From Streptomyces sp. SAI-127 (GTDB lineage: Bacteria; Actinomycetota; Actinomycetes; Streptomycetales; Streptomycetaceae), in contig NZ_JARXYJ010000001.1 of the NCBI RefSeq assembly GCF_029894425.1, positions 3,472,001 to 3,536,000 on the forward strand: a stretch of 64,000 nt of DNA. The letters are read 5' to 3'. The notes below the pieces were generated by a model, which did no database searches, was not told where the DNA came from, and saw only the letters and a program-made list of their open reading frames with translations. Numbering within the stretch: the first letter of the stretch is position 1; each line of letters opens with the position of its first letter. Of the stretch, positions 17,751 through 26,673 are shown in pieces. A program made the position numbers and the translations under genes.

Positions 17751-19499
17751 CTACTTCTTGGTCGTGCCGATGTTGAGGTAGTCGTACTGACCGCTGAAGG
17801 CCGCCGTGGACACCAGGTTGGTGAAGCCCGTCGGGCGGTACAGCAGGACCTTGAAGTAGGTCAGCGGGACGAGCGCCGCCAGGTCCATCGCACGCTTGTC
17901 GATCTGGGCGTACAGGGCGTTGCGCGCGGCGTCGTCGTCGGTGGCGATGGCCTGCTCCAGCATCTCGTTGATCTGCTTGTCGTTCAGATACGAGAGGTTG
18001 GTGTTGCCGGACGCGCCGATCGCGTCACCGTGCAGGATCTGCTGGAGGAAGCCGTAGCCGGACGGCCAGTCGGCACCCCACTGCATCATGTGCAGGCCGA
18101 TGTTCTGCTTCTTGTCGAACGTCGGTACACCCGCGTAGTCGGTGAAGTACTTGCCCGACGGGTACTGCTTCAGGCTGGCGTTGATGCCGACCTTCTTCAG
18201 CGAGGCGATGATCGCGGTGGCCGCGTCGATCTCCTGCGGACGGTCGCTGCGCGCCGAGATGTTGGTGTTGATGCTCGACTTGCCGCAGGCCTTCAGCTGC
18301 TCCTTGGCCTTGGCGACGTCACCCTTGTTGCCGGTGCTCGCGTAGACGTCCGCCTTCTGGTAGCCCGGGATGTCCGGCGGCAGGACGGTGGTGGCGATGT
18401 CACCGCGGATCGGGCCGCCCTCGGCGGTCTGCACGGAGACCTTGTCGACGGCGTACTCGACGGCCTTGCGGCACTCGACCTTGTCGAACGGCGCGACCTG
18501 GTTGTTGATCGCCATGTAGACCAGACGGCCACCGTAGGTGTTGTCCGTATTGGCCTTCAGGTTCGCGTCGTTGACGACCTTCGCCTGGGTCGCGGCCTGG
18601 ACACCGGTACCGCCGAGGTCGATCGCTTCACCGGCCTGGACGTCCTGGTCGATCGTCTCGGCGTTGACCTTCAGCTTGACGACGATCTTGTCCGGGTACT
18701 GCTTGCGCAGCGGGTCGGTCTTCGGGTCCCAGTTCTCGTTCTTGACGAGGACGGCCTGCTTGCCCTCGTCGTAGCTCTGGAACTTGTAGGAGCCCGAGGA
18801 CACGATGGACTTGATGTAGTCGATGCCGGTGTCCTTGGCCTGCGGGACCGGCGCCGTCTGCGGCGTCGCGACCAGGTAGTCGAACTCCTGGAAGGCGCGG
18901 TTGAGCTTGAAGACGATCGTGGTGTCGTCCGGCGTCTCGATGGACTTCAGGCCCTCGGCGCTCTTGTCCTTGTAGGGGCCCTTGTACTCCTTGCCGCCCT
19001 CCATGAACTGCTGGAAGTAGTTCGGGCCGAGCGAGAGCACGTCACGCGCGAAGTTGGAGCGCTCGACGGCGTACTTGACGTCCTTCGAGGTGATCGCGGT
19101 GCCGTCCTGGTACTTCAGGCCGGAGCGGAGCTTGTACGTCCAGGTCTTGCCGCCGTCGCTCGGCTCGCCCGGGCTCGCGGCGAGGTCCGGGACCAGCGTG
19201 TTGCCCTCCTCGCCCGGGGCGGGCTTGAAGGTCATCAGCGGGCGGGCGTACAGCCGGCTGAGGTTGTACATGTAGGCGTAGTACGTGTTGCCGGGGTCGA
19301 AGGAGTCCGGCACGTCCGAGAGCTCGTACGTGACCGTCCCACCCTTCTGGGTGGAGGCGTTGACGACGTCCTTGGTCGCTGCGTTGGCACCGGCCGACTT
19401 GCTCTCGTCTCCACCGTTGTCATCGGCCTTGCTGCAAGCCGAGAGCAACAGGCTCGCACTGCCGATGGCCGCCACTGCGGCCAGCGCTGACCTTCGCAT
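17751..19499 (-). CDS. peptide ABC transporter substrate-binding lipoprotein
   Basis: A 582-residue solute-binding protein of family 5. The signal peptide MRRSALAAVAAIGSASLLLSAC carries the lipobox in its last residues, after which comes an acidic linker. The SBP_bac_5 domain runs from about residue 60 to 575, with DVKYAVERSNFARD and KQYPDKIVVKLKV-type segments. It captures peptides at the membrane surface. The ATG at 19499 has GAAGGGGAAG upstream; a TTG seven codons earlier is less likely. It is the second gene of the operon, between the two permeases. Confidence 0.93.
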   Translation of the reverse strand: MRRSALAAVAAIGSASLLLSACSKADDNGGDESKSAGANAATKDVVNASTQKGGTVTYELSDVPDSFDPGNTYYAYMYNLSRLYARPLMTFKPAPGEEGNTLVPDLAASPGEPSDGGKTWTYKLRSGLKYQDGTAITSKDVKYAVERSNFARDVLSLGPNYFQQFMEGGKEYKGPYKDKSAEGLKSIETPDDTTIVFKLNRAFQEFDYLVATPQTAPVPQAKDTGIDYIKSIVSSGSYKFQSYDEGKQAVLVKNENWDPKTDPLRKQYPDKIVVKLKVNAETIDQDVQAGEAIDLGGTGVQAATQAKVVNDANLKANTDNTYGGRLVYMAINNQVAPFDKVECRKAVEYAVDKVSVQTAEGGPIRGDIATTVLPPDIPGYQKADVYASTGNKGDVAKAKEQLKACGKSSINTNISARSDRPQEIDAATAIIASLKKVGINASLKQYPSGKYFTDYAGVPTFDKKQNIGLHMMQWGADWPSGYGFLQQILHGDAIGASGNTNLSYLNDKQINEMLEQAIATDDDAARNALYAQIDKRAMDLAALVPLTYFKVLLYRPTGFTNLVSTAAFSGQYDYLNIGTTKK

Positions 19500-19558
19500 G
19501 ATGGTCTGCTTCCCCTTCAATTGTCGGAAATCTTGTGAACTCTCACCGCGGTCGCGGG

Positions 19559-20557
19559 TCAGCGGCTGCGCGGGTCGAGAGCGTCTCGGAGACCGTCGCC
19601 GAGCAGGTTGAACGCCAGGACGGTCACGAAGATGGCCAGACCAGGCACGATCATGAACTGCGGGTCGACCTGGTAGAAGTCGACGGCCTGGTTGAGCATG
19701 CCTCCCCAGGAGGCCTGGGGAGGCTGGATGCCGACGCCGAGGAAGCTCAGCGACGCCTCGAAGAGGATGTTGGTCGGGATGAGCAGCGTCGAGTAGACGA
19801 TGATCGGGCCGACGAGGTTCGGCAGCAGCTCGCGGAAGAGGATGTAGGGGCCCCTGGCCCCCATCCCGCGCGAGGCGTCGACGAACTCCCGCTCGCGCAG
19901 GGCCAGCGTCTGACCTCGCACGATGCGGCCCAGGTAGGGCCAGTTGAAGAAGCCGATCACGAAGATCAGCACGCTGATGTGCAGCGGCAGACCCTCGAGC
20001 CCGAAGGCACCACCCTGGAGCGTGGCCGAGATGGCGATGGCGAACAGCAGGAGCGGGAACGCCAGGAAGGTGTCCATCAGCCGGCTGATGATCGCGTCGA
20101 CGCGTCCGCCGTAGTAGCCGGCGACCACGCCGAGCACGGCGCCGATCGTGTTGGACAGGATCGTGGCGCCGAAGGCGACGACCAGCGAGACCCAGGAGCC
20201 CTCGAGGATGCGGGTGGCGATGTCGCGGCCGAACTTCGGCTCCACGCCGAGCGGGTGGTCCCAGCTCATGCCGCCGAAGTCGCCCTTGGGCAGCGAGGTG
20301 TTGGGGTCGATCAGATCCTGGTGCAGGGCGTTCGGGTCCAGGCCGAACATGGCCTGGATGGGGCGGGAGAGCACCGCGAGCAGGACCAGCAGGATGACGA
20401 TCACGCCGCCGGCGACCGCCACCTTGTCCCTCTTGAAGCGGGACCAGGCGATCTGCCCCAGGGAACGGCCCTCGATCTGCCCCTTGTCGGCGCCGACGAG
20501 GACAGCCTCCGGCTGCGCCTCGGCCTGCGCCCCGGTGGTCTCGATCGGTGCGGTCAC
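19559..20557 (-). CDS. peptide ABC transporter permease (DppC type)
   Basis: A 332-residue permease with about six membrane helices. A roughly 30-residue cytosolic N-terminus precedes the DppC-like SLGQIAWSRFKRDKVAV entry helix; the EAA loop is in FVDASRGMGARGPYI. The GTG start at 20557 is the first of the operon. The 336 bases upstream hold a palindrome but no gene. Order in the operon is permease C, binding protein, permease B, ATPase D, ATPase F. Confidence 0.93.
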   Translation of the reverse strand: MTAPIETTGAQAEAQPEAVLVGADKGQIEGRSLGQIAWSRFKRDKVAVAGGVIVILLVLLAVLSRPIQAMFGLDPNALHQDLIDPNTSLPKGDFGGMSWDHPLGVEPKFGRDIATRILEGSWVSLVVAFGATILSNTIGAVLGVVAGYYGGRVDAIISRLMDTFLAFPLLLFAIAISATLQGGAFGLEGLPLHISVLIFVIGFFNWPYLGRIVRGQTLALREREFVDASRGMGARGPYILFRELLPNLVGPIIVYSTLLIPTNILFEASLSFLGVGIQPPQASWGGMLNQAVDFYQVDPQFMIVPGLAIFVTVLAFNLLGDGLRDALDPRSR

Positions 20558-20893
20558 AGTGACCCGACCCCTCTCGCCGGTGGTGACCGGCCTACACCTG
20601 CCGTGGATTACGGCTTTGTCGACTTGCTCAGCTCACAGGAAACGTCTGATCCTGCGTCTGCCTGGGGAGTCTTCAGCTTCGCTGCGATCACCCGCCAGGC
20701 CTGGCGAAGAAAGTATGCGTAACCGTGATGCAGTACGAGGGATTCCGTTATCCGAACAACGGGTAACGACTCCCGGACGCATGCTAGTTGGGACAGAACG
20801 GCACAATAGGCGACCTTCGTGATGATCTGCCGCTATCTACGCGCGAAGAAATGTGGCTGTTACGTAAACGAGTCGAACGGGTTGCCGTAGCTC
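20558..20893. promoter_or_regulatory. non-coding spacer upstream of the peptide-importer operon
   Basis: This 336-base stretch has no supported gene and is visibly less GC-rich than its surroundings. It should hold the operon promoter on the minus strand. The clearest element is the inverted repeat at 20746-20768. A second short motif, tgcgtaac, at 20716-20723 resembles one arm of it. Confidence 0.55.
20746..20768. promoter_or_regulatory. 23-bp inverted repeat, candidate operator
   Basis: CGTTATCCG and CGGGTAACG face each other around a 5-base centre; eight of nine positions pair and the ninth is a G-T pair. It is about 190 bp from the importer start, so it could be a regulator site or the base of an RNA hairpin. 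Confidence 0.45.
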
Positions 20894-21682
20894 TCAGTAA
20901 CCACCACGGGCGGGCGGATAGCCGTACCCGGCCGCCGGGGCCTGCGCGGGGGATCCGTGGGCCTCACGGTCGTAGAAGGGACGGGCACCGGCGCGCATCC
21001 ACAGCGCCACCGGGTCGTACTCGTCGGACATCGCCACGGTCGACACCGGGAGCCCGTCCGGGACGGCGCCGATGGACTGCTGCATCATCGCGCGCACCGA
21101 GTCCACGGCCGAGGGGCTGGTGTCGTACACGTCCAGGCCGATCGCGAGATACGGCGCCCCGAGCGCCGGCTGCACCCAGGCGCGGCGCAGTGAGCGGACC
21201 GCCGGGGTGCGGTGGGCGTTCTGCACGAGCAGCGCGTAGAACTGGGGGATCTCGATGCCGGGTTCCGACAGCCTGAGCGGCCCCGCGGGCTGGCGCTCCA
21301 GGCCGGTGGCGATGCGGCGCAGATCGAGCCAGGGGATGCCGAGGCCGCCGCCGGGGGCGTGCGGGTTGAGCCACAGGCCGTACTGGTCGGGATAGAGGGT
21401 GCGGGCCACGTCGATGCCGTCGACCACTTCGTACGAACGGTTCCAGCCGCTGGCGCTCAGCTCCTGGGCCGAGGTCACACAGGGGGCGTAGCCGTAGCCG
21501 TCGACCTCCATGTTTCCGTACTGGGCGTCCGGGGAGCCGGCCTGGCCGTGCCACAGGAGCATCCAGATCTGGCCGGAGTTCGGGGTCGCCAGGGCGCGCA
21601 GCAGTGCCTCGTAGGCGTCGTAGCGCCCGGGGGTCACCTGGCGCAGCATGTGCTCGACCTGGTCGGTCGTGGTGGCGCTCAC
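20894..21682 (-). CDS. SseB family protein (C-terminal domain type)
   Basis: A 262-residue soluble protein of the SseB (enhanced serine sensitivity) family. The body spans residues 20-235; a Pro/Ala/Gly/Tyr-rich tail follows. The motif DPVALWMRAGARPFYDR near residue 225 is shared with the next upstream gene. SseB function is not defined; in Escherichia coli extra copies alter serine tolerance. It is downstream of the second SseB gene and close to the serine/glycine catabolic operon, which may be meaningful. Confidence 0.85.
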   Translation of the reverse strand: MSATTTDQVEHMLRQVTPGRYDAYEALLRALATPNSGQIWMLLWHGQAGSPDAQYGNMEVDGYGYAPCVTSAQELSASGWNRSYEVVDGIDVARTLYPDQYGLWLNPHAPGGGLGIPWLDLRRIATGLERQPAGPLRLSEPGIEIPQFYALLVQNAHRTPAVRSLRRAWVQPALGAPYLAIGLDVYDTSPSAVDSVRAMMQQSIGAVPDGLPVSTVAMSDEYDPVALWMRAGARPFYDREAHGSPAQAPAAGYGYPPARGGY

Positions 21683-21760
21683 CCTGTATCGCCCCTTCTT
21701 GAAAGTTGCCCCGAGTATGAAACCAGCTTAAGCGCCCACGAGCTCGGGACCTGTGCGCCG

Positions 21761-22555
21761 TCAGCCCCGTGTATAGAAGGGGCGTACCTGTTCGCGCATC
21801 CAGTGGCCCACCGGGTCGTCCGCCACGTCCAGGAGAACCAGGTTGACCGGCCAGGCAACCGGAGTCGTCCCCAGAGCCCGGCCGAGGGCGTCCATCGGGA
21901 GGGTGCGCAGATCGCCCTCCCACTGGGAGAGTTCGACGCCCACGAACATCACCGGGTCGGCCGTTTCGATGGCGGCCAGACAGCGGCGGGCCGTGAGGAC
22001 CACTCCCGTGGCCGCGAACTCGGCCGACGCGGCCGCCAGGAAGTCGACCGGGTCGTCCTGCCAGTCCGGCTCGTAGAGCTTGACCCGGCCGCCGGTGTTG
22101 GGGCCGTCCAGCGGGGTGCGGCCCACGCGGCAGAGGTCGGCGACCGCGGCGGGCGGAAGGGGGACGCCCACCACACCGTCGGGGTTCACCGCGATGCCCA
22201 CGTGCGGGGGCAGGCCACGGGCGAACTCGACCGCCGGGGCGATGGTGTACGACAGATGGCTGCCGACGACCTGGCGGAGCTGCTCCTCGGAGCTGAAGAC
22301 CGGGACGAAGGCCTGCCCCGCGATCTCCAGGGTGGGCAGGTCGAGGGGGCCGCTGTGCGGACCGCCGCCGTTCGGCAGGGGTATCCAGACGAAGCTGCGG
22401 CCGAGCACCTCGATGATCCGGCCGCCCGCCGAGGGCATGCCGAGGGAGGCCGAGAGCACCTCCTCCAGTTCGTTGCCGGGCCATCCGCCGTGCGGATGAG
22501 GGTGCGGGTGTGCCGGTGCTGGAAAGTCCGCGGGAAGATCCGCCGGGAAGTCCAT
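21761..22555 (-). CDS. SseB family protein
   Basis: A 264-residue paralogue of the neighbouring SseB protein. It begins with a Pro/His-rich stretch (residues 1-25), then the SseB N-terminal fold (VPVFSSEEQLRQVVG near residue 78) and a C-terminal part ending DPVGHWMREQVRPFYTR, matching the other copy. No signal peptide. The two genes are 78 bases apart and probably co-transcribed. Function unknown; family assignment is sound. Confidence 0.85.
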   Translation of the reverse strand: MDFPADLPADFPAPAHPHPHPHGGWPGNELEEVLSASLGMPSAGGRIIEVLGRSFVWIPLPNGGGPHSGPLDLPTLEIAGQAFVPVFSSEEQLRQVVGSHLSYTIAPAVEFARGLPPHVGIAVNPDGVVGVPLPPAAVADLCRVGRTPLDGPNTGGRVKLYEPDWQDDPVDFLAAASAEFAATGVVLTARRCLAAIETADPVMFVGVELSQWEGDLRTLPMDALGRALGTTPVAWPVNLVLLDVADDPVGHWMREQVRPFYTRG

Positions 22556-22646
22556 CTGTCTGACCGCCTGCTGTGAACCTACTGATGTGGCTGAAAGGCT
22601 AGCGGGTGCGACGGAAAGGTGGCTCAGCCCGGCAAACCCGTCCGCG

Positions 22647-23321
22647 TCAGCCCGTGAAGCCGATCCGCCGCAGCACGTCCGCGGCGTCCCGGTCGATCAG
22701 CACCGCCGAACCGCACCCCGGGGGCAGGTCACCGCGCTCCACGGAGCTGATCAGCCGGGAGGCCGCGCCCCGGTGCCGCAGAAAGGCGTACCGCGAGACA
22801 CCCCGGCCGCGCTCGCGCTGGCCCTCCAGCGCGATGTCCGCCGTGACGTCGAGCAGCAGCAGATGCAGGGTGCCGCCCCGCCGCCGGGCCTCGCGGGCCA
22901 GCCAGCCGCGCACCCAGGCCTGGGTGCCGCAGTCGTGCACCACGACTCCCTCGCCGGAGCGCAGGGCGCTGTGCAGTCCGGCGTAGTGCGCGAGCCGGAC
23001 CAGGGGGCGGTAGACGGCGTACGGCAGTAAGCCGGACAGCCGGCCGTCCCAGCGGTCACGGGTGTCCTGGGAGTCGATCCGGATCCCGCCCACCGCACGC
23101 TTCATCAGCGTGGACTTGCCGCTGCCGGGCAGGCCGGTGATGACGACGAGGTCCTTGGGGCCGAAGAGCAGGGCGTGCGGGCTGCGGCCCGCACGGTCGC
23201 GCAGGTCGCGGACGACCGGGATGCGGCATGCGCCGCGGAGCTCGACGGCCGGGGCCGTGGGCTGATCCGGCAGCGCGATGCCCGAGGTCGTCGCGTACGC
23301 CGTGGTCCTGTCCACCGTCAT
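22647..23321 (-). CDS. AAA family P-loop ATPase/kinase-like protein, TTA codon
   Basis: A 224-residue protein with a P-loop GLPGSGKSTLMKR near residue 48, a switch region RIDSQDTRDRW, and LLLDVTADIALEGQRERGR, which resembles the LID part of small kinases and zeta-toxin-like enzymes. The substrate is not known. Leu98 is TTA (23028-23030), so expression may depend on bldA. ATG at 23321 follows GGAGGAGG; the frame is open further upstream but without a ribosome site. It is divergent from the riboswitch-controlled gcvT operon. Confidence 0.82.
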   Translation of the reverse strand: MTVDRTTAYATTSGIALPDQPTAPAVELRGACRIPVVRDLRDRAGRSPHALLFGPKDLVVITGLPGSGKSTLMKRAVGGIRIDSQDTRDRWDGRLSGLLPYAVYRPLVRLAHYAGLHSALRSGEGVVVHDCGTQAWVRGWLAREARRRGGTLHLLLLDVTADIALEGQRERGRGVSRYAFLRHRGAASRLISSVERGDLPPGCGSAVLIDRDAADVLRRIGFTG

Positions 23322-23494
23322 CGTCCTCCTCCGGGGTCGGGGTTCCCCTCCCCACCGAGCGTAAAGAGAAGGTAATGGACGATCTCTCGCTTTTCTGTAG
23401 TCGTACCGCCACAAGCTGGTTACAGACGCGGCCCTGCCGGACGCGTGCGCGGCGTGCAATGATGTCCGCGCCAACTGCATACCGGCCGCTTGAA

Positions 23495-23700
23495 TCCGCG
23501 CGGGAGAGTCCTGGGTACGTGTACCCGGGCGCCGAAGGAGCAAGTCCCTCCCTTGAATCTCTCAGGCCCCGTTACCGCGCGGGCGAGGCACATCTGAAAA
23601 GCGGGCCGCCGACTCGAAGGCGGCCCCACCCACGGTGCAAGCCCGGATCATTTCGTGATCAGGGCGAACCTCTCAGGTTCCGATGACAGATGGGGAGGAA
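23495..23700 (+). ncRNA. tandem glycine riboswitch
   Basis: Two glycine aptamers lie in the leader of gcvT. The first, about 23497-23582, has GGGAGAGTCC, then GGCGCCGAAGGAGCAAG and TCTCTCAGG. The second, about 23583-23697, has ACGGTGCAAGCC and ends CTCTCAGGTTCCGATGACAG ahead of ATGGGGAGG. Glycine binding normally switches on the downstream glycine-cleavage genes. The leader ends about 45 bases before the gcvT start. Confidence 0.9.
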
Positions 23701-23745
23701 CGCCCTCGCCCGTCATGCCTTGGATCCTTGGGAGACGACCGTCCG

Positions 23746-24864
23746 ATGAGCAGTACCGAATCCCGTCGTACCGCGCTCGATGCCCTGCACCGCTCGCTGG
23801 GCGCGACCATGACCGACTTCGCCGGCTGGGACATGCCCCTGCGCTACGGCTCCGAGCGCGACGAGCACAACGCCGTGCGGACGAAGGCCGGCCTCTTCGA
23901 CCTCTCCCACATGGGCGAGATCACCGTGGCCGGGCCGCAGGCGGCCGAGCTGCTGAACTTCGCCCTCGTCGGCAACATCGCGTCCGTGGGTGTCGGCCGC
24001 GCCCGCTACACCATGATCTGCCAGGCCGACGGCGGCATCCTGGACGACCTGATCGTCTACCGGCTCGCGGAGACCGAGTACATGGTGGTCGCCAACGCCT
24101 CCAACGCCCAGGTCGTGCTGGACGCGCTGACCGAGCGCGCGGCCGGCTTCGACGCCGAGGTGCGTGACGACCGGGACGCCTACGCGCTGATCGCCGTACA
24201 GGGACCGCAGGCGCCCGGGATCCTCGCCTCCCTGACCGACGCCGACCTCGACGGCCTGAAGTACTACGCCGGTCTGCCGGGCACGGTCGCCGGGGTGCCC
24301 GCGCTGATCGCCCGCACCGGGTACACCGGTGAGGACGGCTTCGAGCTGTTCGTGAAGCCGGAGCACGCGGTCGAGCTGTGGCAGGCGCTGACCAAGGCGG
24401 GCGAGGGCGTCGGGCTCGTCCCCTGCGGGCTGTCCTGCCGGGACACGCTGCGTCTGGAGGCGGGCATGCCGCTGTACGGGCATGAGCTGTCGACCTCCCT
24501 CACGCCCTTCGACGCGGGTCTCGGGCGCGTGGTGAAGTTCGAGAAGGAGGGCGACTTCGTGGGCCGCGCGGCCCTGCGCGAGGCCGCCGAGAACGCCAAC
24601 CACGAGCCGCCGCGTGTCCTCGTCGGCCTGATCGCCGAGGGCCGCCGTGTCCCCCGTGCCGGGTACGCGGTCGTCGCGGGCGGCGAGGTGATCGGCGAGG
24701 TCACCTCCGGTGCCCCCTCCCCCACGCTGGGCAGGCCGATCGCGATGGCGTACGTCGACCCCGCGCACGCGACTCCGGGCACGGCCGGTGTCGGTGTGGA
24801 CATCCGGGGCAGTCACGAGCCGTACGAGGTCGTGGCGCTGCCGTTCTACAAGCGTCAGAAGTAG
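23746..24864 (+). CDS. gcvT: glycine cleavage system T protein (aminomethyltransferase)
   Basis: GcvT moves the aminomethyl carbon of glycine, held on the H-protein lipoyl arm, to tetrahydrofolate and releases ammonia. The 372-residue protein has the N-terminal GCV_T domain ([21 protein letters not shown] near residue 22, [10 protein letters not shown] near 47) and C-terminal barrel ([20 protein letters not shown] near 317). The ATG at 23746 gives the family N-terminus; an in-frame ATG at 23683 lies inside the riboswitch and is rejected. First gene of the operon. Confidence 0.96.
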   Translation: MSSTESRRTALDALHRSLGATMTDFAGWDMPLRYGSERDEHNAVRTKAGLFDLSHMGEITVAGPQAAELLNFALVGNIASVGVGRARYTMICQADGGILDDLIVYRLAETEYMVVANASNAQVVLDALTERAAGFDAEVRDDRDAYALIAVQGPQAPGILASLTDADLDGLKYYAGLPGTVAGVPALIARTGYTGEDGFELFVKPEHAVELWQALTKAGEGVGLVPCGLSCRDTLRLEAGMPLYGHELSTSLTPFDAGLGRVVKFEKEGDFVGRAALREAAENANHEPPRVLVGLIAEGRRVPRAGYAVVAGGEVIGEVTSGAPSPTLGRPIAMAYVDPAHATPGTAGVGVDIRGSHEPYEVVALPFYKRQK

Positions 24865-24962
24865 CCGTCGTAGGTGATGCTGAGCACAGAGTCGCTGCTC
24901 ACGCACGCCTTCCGCAGTCCCCCATTCATCAGCACTCCCCCGCGTACAGGAGAATTCAGACC

Positions 24963-25340
24963 ATGAGCAACCCGCAGCAGCTGCGCTACAGCAAGGAGCA
25001 CGAGTGGCTGTCGGGCGCCGAGGACGGCGTCTCGACGGTCGGCATCACCGAGCACGCGGCCAACGCGCTCGGCGATGTCGTCTTCGTCCAGCTCCCGGAG
25101 GTCGGTGACACGGTGACCGCGGGCGAGACCTGCGGCGAGCTGGAGTCGACCAAGTCGGTCAGCGACCTGTACTCCCCCGTCTCCGGTGAGGTCACCGAGG
25201 TCAACGAGGACGTCGTGAGCGACCCGGCGCTGGTGAACTCCGCCCCCTTCGAGGGCGGCTGGCTGTTCAAGGTACGCGTCGCCGAGGAGCCGGCCGACCT
25301 GCTCTCCGCCGACGAGTACACCGCCTTTTCCGCCGGCTGA
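24963..25340 (+). CDS. gcvH: glycine cleavage system H protein
   Basis: The 125-residue lipoyl carrier that shuttles the aminomethyl group between P, T and L proteins. The lipoylation site is the Lys of [12 protein letters not shown] near residue 64, and the C-terminal SADEYTAF is typical. AGGAG lies upstream of the ATG. It follows gcvT by 98 bases and precedes glyA by 14. The P protein is not encoded in the window. Confidence 0.97.
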   Translation: MSNPQQLRYSKEHEWLSGAEDGVSTVGITEHAANALGDVVFVQLPEVGDTVTAGETCGELESTKSVSDLYSPVSGEVTEVNEDVVSDPALVNSAPFEGGWLFKVRVAEEPADLLSADEYTAFSAG

Positions 25341-25354
25341 GGAGTCCGCACCCG

Positions 25355-26617
25355 ATGTCCGCACTGAACACTCCCCTGCACGAGCTCGACCCGGAGATCG
25401 CCGCCGCGGTCGACGCCGAGCTGGACCGTCAGCAGTCCACCCTCGAGATGATCGCGTCGGAGAACTTCGCTCCGCTCGCGGTCATGGAGGCGCAGGGCTC
25501 GGTCCTCACCAACAAGTACGCCGAGGGCTATCCCGGCCGTCGCTACTACGGCGGCTGTGAGCACGTCGACGTGGCCGAGCAGATCGCGATCGACCGTGTG
25601 AAGGAGCTGTTCGGCGCCGAGTACGCCAACGTGCAGCCCCACTCAGGTGCCTCCGCGAACCAGGCCGCCCTGTTCGCGCTGGCGCAGCCCGGCGACACGA
25701 TCCTGGGTCTGGACCTGGCGCACGGCGGTCACCTGACCCACGGGATGCGGCTGAACTTCTCCGGCAAGCAGTTCGACGTGGTCGCGTACCACGTGGACGA
25801 GGCGGGTCTCGTCGACATGGCCGAGCTGGAGAAGCTCGCCAAGGAGCACCGGCCCAAGGTGATCATCGCCGGATGGTCGGCGTACCCGCGGCAGCTGGAC
25901 TTCGCGGAGTTCCGCCGGATCGCCGACGAGGTCGAGGCGTATCTGTGGGTCGACATGGCCCACTTCGCGGGCCTGGTGGCCGCGGGGCTGCACCCGAACC
26001 CCGTCGAGTACGCGGACGTGGTCACCTCCACCACCCACAAGACGCTGGGCGGACCGCGCGGCGGGATCATCCTCGCGAAGAAGGAGTTCGCCAAGAAGCT
26101 GAACTCCTCCGTCTTCCCGGGCTTCCAGGGCGGTCCCCTGGAGCACGTGATCGCGGCGAAGGCGGTGTCCTTCAAGGTCGCCGCCTCGGAGGAGTTCAAG
26201 GAGCGCCAGCGGCGTACGGTGGACGGTGCGCGCATCCTCGCCGAGCGTCTGACGGCCGACGACGCCCGGGAGGCCGGGGTCGACGTGCTCTCCGGCGGCA
26301 CCGACGTCCACCTCATCCTCGTCGACCTGCGCGAGTCCGAACTGGACGGCCGGCAGGCCGAGGACCGTCTCCACGAGGTCGGCATCACGGTCAACCGCAA
26401 CGCCGTCCCGAACGACCCGCGCCCGCCGATGGTGACGTCGGGGCTGCGGATCGGCACGCCCGCCCTGGCCACCCGCGGCTTCACGGCCGAGGACTTCGCC
26501 GAGGTCGCGGACGTCATCGCTTCGGCGCTGAAGCCGTCGTACGACGTGGAGTCGCTCAAGGCCCGGGTGAAGGCCCTCGCCGACAAGCACCCGCTGTACG
26601 CCGGCCTGAACAAGTAG
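25355..26617 (+). CDS. glyA: serine hydroxymethyltransferase
   Basis: This PLP enzyme interconverts serine and glycine with tetrahydrofolate. The 420-residue sequence has the PLP Lys in [14 protein letters not shown] near residue 228, the N-terminal [18 protein letters not shown] NKYAEGYPG segment near residue 49, and the usual C-terminus. It links glycine cleavage to serine deamination in the same operon. GAGGAG precedes the ATG. Confidence 0.97.
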   Translation: MSALNTPLHELDPEIAAAVDAELDRQQSTLEMIASENFAPLAVMEAQGSVLTNKYAEGYPGRRYYGGCEHVDVAEQIAIDRVKELFGAEYANVQPHSGASANQAALFALAQPGDTILGLDLAHGGHLTHGMRLNFSGKQFDVVAYHVDEAGLVDMAELEKLAKEHRPKVIIAGWSAYPRQLDFAEFRRIADEVEAYLWVDMAHFAGLVAAGLHPNPVEYADVVTSTTHKTLGGPRGGIILAKKEFAKKLNSSVFPGFQGGPLEHVIAAKAVSFKVAASEEFKERQRRTVDGARILAERLTADDAREAGVDVLSGGTDVHLILVDLRESELDGRQAEDRLHEVGITVNRNAVPNDPRPPMVTSGLRIGTPALATRGFTAEDFAEVADVIASALKPSYDVESLKARVKALADKHPLYAGLNK

Positions 26618-26626
26618 TTCCACGGT

Positions 26627-26660
26627 GGGGGCACCCGACGACGTGTGCCCCCGCCCTTTT
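26627..26660 (+). terminator. glyA/sdaA hairpin, partial terminator
   Basis: Eight-base arms gggggcac and gtgccccc with a ten-base loop are followed by GCCCTTTTCG, directly before the sdaA ribosome site. It resembles an intrinsic terminator. As sdaA has only 56 bases upstream, it may act as an attenuator that lowers sdaA expression relative to glyA. Confidence 0.6.
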
Positions 26661-26673
26661 CGAAGGAGTGCCC

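Noticed and set aside
16929..19490. 853-codon open frame on the plus strand over the importer genes
   Set aside because: It lies opposite well-identified permease and binding-protein genes, and its translation is low-complexity Val/Asp/Arg/Gly.
23683..23745. ATG at 23683 as the gcvT start
   Set aside because: It falls in the last part of the glycine riboswitch and would add 21 residues foreign to GcvT.
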